From Calditrichota bacterium (GTDB lineage: Bacteria > Zixibacteria > MSB-5A5 > GN15 > FEB-12), in the NCBI GenBank assembly GCA_008501655.1, contig QQUK01000348.1, forward strand, positions 1 through 10,079: a DNA stretch of 10,079 nucleotides, given 5' to 3'. The notes below the pieces were generated by a model, which saw only the letters and a program-made list of their open reading frames with translations, had not been told where the DNA came from and searched no databases. This document shows positions 7,163 through 10,079 of this stretch, one piece after another. Positions within the stretch are counted from its first letter, which is position 1, and each line of letters starts with the position of its first letter. Made by a program: the position numbers and the translations under genes.

Positions 7163-7363
7163 TTATGAATTTATTTCTTCCGGGACGGATTCACCGGTAA
7201 TTTTTGTGATAGCTGATTTAAAGAGTTCAATATTTTCATCAGAATCTTCGGCTAACGCAGCTTTCGTGGACGGAATCTTTGTAGTAGTTGCAAGGTCTAT
7301 CATCCCCTCGTACCCGGCAACTTCTTTGATGTATTTATAATATTTAATCAGTCTTTCGCCCAT
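7163..7363 (-). CDS. Small protein of unknown function coupled to the V4R gene
   Basis: A 66-aa product from the ATG at 7363, which follows the TAA of the upstream XylR_N/V4R gene by one base (TAA-A-ATG). A GTG at 7375 would add four residues and overlap that gene; the ATG is preferred because the same junction occurs at rmlD. I do not recognise the family. The N-terminal third is a basic-aromatic probable helix (RLIKYYKYIKEV), followed by a TTTKIPSTKAALAED segment, an acidic stretch and another probable helix (IELFKSAITKI). There is no signal peptide, membrane segment, Cys or His. It is soluble and may be a partner or output element of the sensor protein encoded just before it; that is inferred only from coupling. 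Coding status is supported by the tight junction and ordinary amino-acid composition. Confidence 0.68.
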   Translation of the reverse strand: MGERLIKYYKYIKEVAGYEGMIDLATTTKIPSTKAALAEDSDENIELFKSAITKITGESVPEEINS

Positions 7364-7364
7364 T

Positions 7365-7973
7365 TTATTTACCACTTACTATTTTATTATAGATATTCAG
7401 ATATGGTTGAGCTTCTTTTCCCCATACTTCCGGACGCTGAATGAGCCATTTACATACGGAGTCTCCTTTTCCCCGACAAACCGGTTCTATTGCAATAACC
7501 AGTTTACCAAAAAAAGCGGTACACCATCCCGTTGCATACCCCATTAAAGACCAGCAGACTGGTTCTTTAGAAAACTCATTGAACGAAAGATGTTGCTCTG
7601 CTTCATAAGAGTTTTTCCAGGTGCCGGTAAAATAGAACTCATCTTTCTCCCGGTCAAATCTGATTTCACTTGGAACAGCAGATACTATACCTTCCCAGGT
7701 ATGAATTACCGGGCCGGTAGCTAACAGCTCAATTTCAGACTCAAAGTCGTAATTTACTTTTATTTGAAGAAAATCAGAATATCCGTTTTGATAACCAAAT
7801 TTCAGGAAAAACTCTTTTGCTTGTTCGAAGCCGATCTCTTCAATCAGGTTTTGTCTCAGTAAACCGATAGCATTTGCATCAAAAATAACAAGCCTGTTTT
7901 CTTTAAATTCAGCCTTACCCTGATTAAAATCAAAATGTATGTCCTGCTTTAGATTAAAATCTAATGCTTTCAT
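7365..7973 (-). CDS. Stand-alone XylR_N / V4R (4-vinyl reductase-type) sensor-domain protein
   Basis: A 202-aa soluble protein. Residues ~28-85 match the XylR_N pattern (IFDANAIGLLRQNLIEEIGF, then FLKFGYQNGYSDF), and ~88-182 match the V4R small-molecule-binding domain. Zinc-site candidates C140, E163, C166 and C174 have the same spacing as the C-E-C-C zinc site I recall for the phenol sensor MopR. H91 and W119 fall where MopR's phenol-contacting His and Trp would be. XylR, DmpR and MopR carry this module ahead of an AAA+ sigma-54 activation domain and a helix-turn-helix; here neither follows, so it cannot be a full activator. The ATG at 7973 is chosen for the GGAG 9 nt upstream and because the domain starts right after it; an ATG at 8012 lacks a ribosome site. 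Its ligand is unknown. Confidence 0.85.
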   Translation of the reverse strand: MKALDFNLKQDIHFDFNQGKAEFKENRLVIFDANAIGLLRQNLIEEIGFEQAKEFFLKFGYQNGYSDFLQIKVNYDFESEIELLATGPVIHTWEGIVSAVPSEIRFDREKDEFYFTGTWKNSYEAEQHLSFNEFSKEPVCWSLMGYATGWCTAFFGKLVIAIEPVCRGKGDSVCKWLIQRPEVWGKEAQPYLNIYNKIVSGK

Positions 7974-7980
7974 ATCTGCT

Positions 7981-7986
7981 TTCTCC
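7981..7986 (-). promoter_or_regulatory. Shine-Dalgarno sequence of the V4R gene
   Basis: GGAGAA on the minus strand, with GGAG ending 9 nt before the ATG at 7973. It is the clearest ribosome-binding site in the window and decides the shorter start over the in-frame ATG at 8012, which has none. Confidence 0.72.
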
Positions 7987-8069
7987 AAATAGACGTAATA
8001 TACCCAATACATGCAATATCGGCGAGTTAGCCTATTTTATTAACTTATTATTATTATGCAAAAAGAAAG

Positions 8070-8142
<73 letters not shown>

Positions 8143-8200
8143 AACAACTTATAATTTAGAAATGACAATTTACTATCTTATCAGGTATTGTCAACAGAAA

Positions 8201-8575
8201 TTAAGCCTGATTCGCTAAATAATTCTTTGTCTCTGAACTAAATAGAGTATATAACGCTCCAGCTGACAACAGAGCAATAATGATGTTTTCGTAATGACTA
8301 TAGCCTATTAAACCAAAAATAATAATTAAACTATAGAGAGCGATAAGTCCATACCATCCCCATTTCTTAAGCTCCTGAAAGGCGATAACAAAAGCTATAC
8401 AGATTAAGCCGATGATAGTAAAGACTATCAATTGAAAAATGTCACCAAAATTTCTATCTAAAAACGAAAGGACAATCTGAACACCGCCGTACAGCAAAAA
8501 TATACCGGAAAAAATATATCCGAACCATAAAGCTATGTTAAATGTCAACGGTCTGTTGTTTGTTTTGTTTGCCAT
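8201..8575 (-). CDS. Small integral membrane protein, four predicted helices, function unknown
   Basis: A 124-aa protein with a short polar N-terminus (ANKTNNRP) and four hydrophobic segments at about residues 13-37, 47-66, 72-90 and 94-110. A short LKKWGWYG turn lies before helix three and a polar tail follows helix four. I do not recognise the family; proteins of this size and layout are common and often carry only a domain-of-unknown-function label. No catalytic or metal-binding residues stand out. The ATG at 8575 has AGGAAA 5 nt upstream, and that site overlaps the TAG stop of the ROK kinase gene, leaving 9 nt between the two genes. It is therefore probably co-transcribed and perhaps coupled with the kinase. 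A tRNA gene lies 58 nt downstream. There is no evidence that it transports sugar. Confidence 0.75.
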   Translation of the reverse strand: MANKTNNRPLTFNIALWFGYIFSGIFLLYGGVQIVLSFLDRNFGDIFQLIVFTIIGLICIAFVIAFQELKKWGWYGLIALYSLIIIFGLIGYSHYENIIIALLSAGALYTLFSSETKNYLANQA

Positions 8576-8584
8576 TACAATTTC

Positions 8585-9553
8585 CTATTTTTCTATTCCT
8601 AATAATCCGGCACCAATAAATCCAGCATCATTGCCGAGTTCCGCTTTGGCAACAGTCAACTTTTCAGTAGCTGAGGAGAAAGCACGCTTTTTAATCTCAT
8701 CTTCAACATCCTGAATAAATGTTCCGCCGCCATCAGTTATACCACCACCTATAACTACGGTTTCAGGGTTTAAAAGATTCACAATCCCGGCGAGACCAAT
8801 TCCCAGATACCTGGCAGTTTCTTTGAAAACTTCAACAGCAATACTTTCCCCTTTATGGTAGGCGGCAAATATCTTCTTGACCGTTAAATTATTGAGATCT
8901 CCATCAAGTACATCTTTAAATATATCAGTCATATTATTGCTTAACTTAATCTTAACAGAATTTATTATCTGCCTGGAAGAGCAAAATGCTTCAATACATC
9001 CATGGTTTCCACAGGCACATTCCGGCCCATCAAAATTGATAGTCATATGGCCAAGTTCTCCGGCAGAATAATTATGTCCATGAAGGACTTTGCTTCCGAT
9101 CATCACACCGCCACCAATACCGGTACCAACCGTCACACAAACTACAGATTTAGAATTTCTTCCTGCCCCAAATTTACATTCGGCAAGAGTCATTGAATTA
9201 ACATCATTATCTACATAGATCGGTACATTCAAGCGTTCCTGTAATGTTTTTCCGATTTCCATCCCAGTCCATCCCTGAATATTTGGACAAGGTCCGACAA
9301 CCTGACCTGTTTTTGAATTGACAGCTCCGGGAGAACCGACACCGACATACTTTACATCATGATCTTCCTCAGCTGCATAATAGAGAAGCTGCTCACCGAT
9401 ATTGGAAATTAAATGAATAAGCGGTAGAGGACCTTTATCAGCCATCGTCGGTTTTTGACTTTTGTAAAGAATCTCCCCTTTATTGTTAAAAAGGCCAAAC
9501 TTAATACTTGTCCCGCCGATATCAATACCTGCAAAAATCTGATCTTGTGACAT
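8585..9553 (-). CDS. ROK-family sugar kinase, probable glucokinase
   Basis: A 322-aa cytoplasmic kinase of the usual ROK length, expected to phosphorylate glucose or a related hexose at O6 with ATP. Visible features are the phosphate-binding loop DIGGTSIKFG (~11-20), GVGSPGAVN (~71-79), the DNDVN segment with the probable catalytic base D117 (~115-119), TVGTGIGGG (~141-149), and GELGHMTI (~165-172). The ROK zinc site is CACGNHGCIE, with C179, C181 and C186 plus H169. VIGGGI (~267-272) is the second ATP-binding element. There is no N-terminal helix-turn-helix, so it is a kinase rather than a NagC-type repressor; glucokinase is the commonest function for this form. The ATG follows the hisS TAA with no gap (TAA-ATG), with a GAGAAG stretch just upstream. 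It could feed glucose-6-phosphate, and so glucose-1-phosphate, toward the sugar operon, but no direct link is visible. Confidence 0.92.
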   Translation of the reverse strand: MSQDQIFAGIDIGGTSIKFGLFNNKGEILYKSQKPTMADKGPLPLIHLISNIGEQLLYYAAEEDHDVKYVGVGSPGAVNSKTGQVVGPCPNIQGWTGMEIGKTLQERLNVPIYVDNDVNSMTLAECKFGAGRNSKSVVCVTVGTGIGGGVMIGSKVLHGHNYSAGELGHMTINFDGPECACGNHGCIEAFCSSRQIINSVKIKLSNNMTDIFKDVLDGDLNNLTVKKIFAAYHKGESIAVEVFKETARYLGIGLAGIVNLLNPETVVIGGGITDGGGTFIQDVEDEIKKRAFSSATEKLTVAKAELGNDAGFIGAGLLGIEK

Positions 9554-10079
9554 TTATAACTTCTCTTTTATGTAAGAAATCAACGATTCCCTATCAATCG
9601 TTTCCTGTATATCCTCTGCTTTAAGCCACTCTTCCCTATCGTCTGTAGCTTTTGCTTTTTCTTTACCTGCAGCAAGATTTTTAACTGTAACCTTGCCGTT
9701 ATCAAATTCATCAGACCCTACGATTACCGCAAAAGGAATCCCGACCTTGTCTGCATATTTAATCTGTTTCGTTAGATTTTTAGTATCGCCGGCAAAAATT
9801 TCAGAGGGTACACCCGCATTTCTGAACTCTTTTAAAATCGTCAGATAATCAGCAATTCTGTCTCTATCCATTATGGTTATTAATACTTTTGATGTAGCTT
9901 CTTCAAGCTTTAGAGCATCAAGAGCAATCAAGGCAGCAAGCAATCTATCAATACCGATCGATGAACCGACTGCTGGAATGGAGCGACCAAGAAAGCGGTC
10001 AACCAGGTTATCATAGCGACCCCCGGAAAAGACCGAACCATATTCCGGTAAATCTAAAAGAGTCGTTTCAAAAACAGGA
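9554..10079 (-). CDS. hisS: Histidyl-tRNA synthetase, C-terminal part (5' end outside window)
   Basis: The frame is open to the right edge, giving 174 codons, about 40% of a normal ~420-aa class II HisRS; an internal ATG at 9943 is not the start. The visible catalytic end includes VFETTLLDLPEYGSVFSGGR, YDNLV and class II motif 3 as GSSIGIDRLLAAL, whose Arg contacts ATP. The last ~115 residues form the anticodon-binding alpha/beta domain: VLITIMDRD, then AGVPSEIFAGD, KQIKYADKVGIPFAVIVGSDE and the closing helix ESLISYIKEKL. The enzyme attaches histidine to tRNA-His in the cytoplasm. The ROK kinase gene starts immediately after its stop codon, so the two are probably one transcript. Nothing looks broken or unusual in the visible part. 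Confidence 0.96.
   Translation of the reverse strand, partial: PVFETTLLDLPEYGSVFSGGRYDNLVDRFLGRSIPAVGSSIGIDRLLAALIALDALKLEEATSKVLITIMDRDRIADYLTILKEFRNAGVPSEIFAGDTKNLTKQIKYADKVGIPFAVIVGSDEFDNGKVTVKNLAAGKEKAKATDDREEWLKAEDIQETIDRESLISYIKEKL

Noticed and set aside
8034..8061. Possible promoter for the V4R gene on the minus strand (TTGCAT, 16 nt, TAAAAT)
   Set aside because: Only three of six bases match the -35 consensus, and promoter consensus is unknown for this lineage; the region is AT-rich enough for chance matches.

Overview
The window looks like a chromosomal segment of an AT-rich, uncultivated-type bacterium of the FCB group. The best clue is the C-terminal tail of the gene at 778-2412: a Cys-Cys/RGNV lead-in, then two dockerin-like repeats of the form D-I-x-D-L-V-x-x-V-x-Y-x-F, and an ending close to GPEPVTCP. 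I associate that tail with secreted proteins of candidate division Zixibacteria and relatives. This placement is from memory of the family, not from a search.

Layout. The left edge (3-722, + strand) holds the 3' part of a probable surface or secreted protein of unknown function. It ends at a strong intrinsic terminator (735-772). Everything else is on the minus strand. Read left to right, the minus-strand features are: a secreted arylsulfotransferase-like protein with a dockerin tail (778-2412); a CPBP-family membrane protease (2694-3482); tRNA-Tyr(GUA) (3591-3672); a four-gene nucleotide-sugar operon (3764-7093); a 66-codon unknown gene (7163-7363) coupled to a stand-alone XylR_N/V4R sensor protein (7365-7973); tRNA-Phe(GAA) (8070-8142); a small four-helix membrane protein (8201-8575); a ROK-family sugar kinase (8585-9553); and the C-terminal part of histidyl-tRNA synthetase (9554 to the right edge).

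How the genes work together. The sugar operon is transcribed rmlC, SDR, rmlD, rmlA, with tight junctions (ATGA overlap, TAA-A-ATG, TAA-ACA-ATG). It resembles a dTDP-L-rhamnose operon for surface polysaccharide, but no rmlB (4,6-dehydratase) is present. The gene in the extra position is an extended SDR without the dehydratase Asp-Glu pair and with Asn where the catalytic Lys of YxxxK is expected. Its RmlC also has Asn in the usual GFAHGF motif. The final sugar may therefore not be plain L-rhamnose, or rmlB may lie elsewhere. hisS, the ROK kinase and the small membrane protein form a second compact run (TAA-ATG, then a 9-nt gap). The V4R gene and its small partner form a third unit.

Starts were revised from the longest open frame at four genes: 2412, 5506, 7363 and 7973. 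No CRISPR array, insertion sequence, integrase or phage gene is visible. No gene-free stretch exceeds 300 bases; the longest is 2413-2693, which is AT-rich and holds nothing I can name. The most interesting item is the small XylR_N/V4R protein, which keeps a phenol-sensor-like ligand and zinc residue set without the AAA+ and DNA-binding domains, and is coupled to an unrecognised 66-codon gene.
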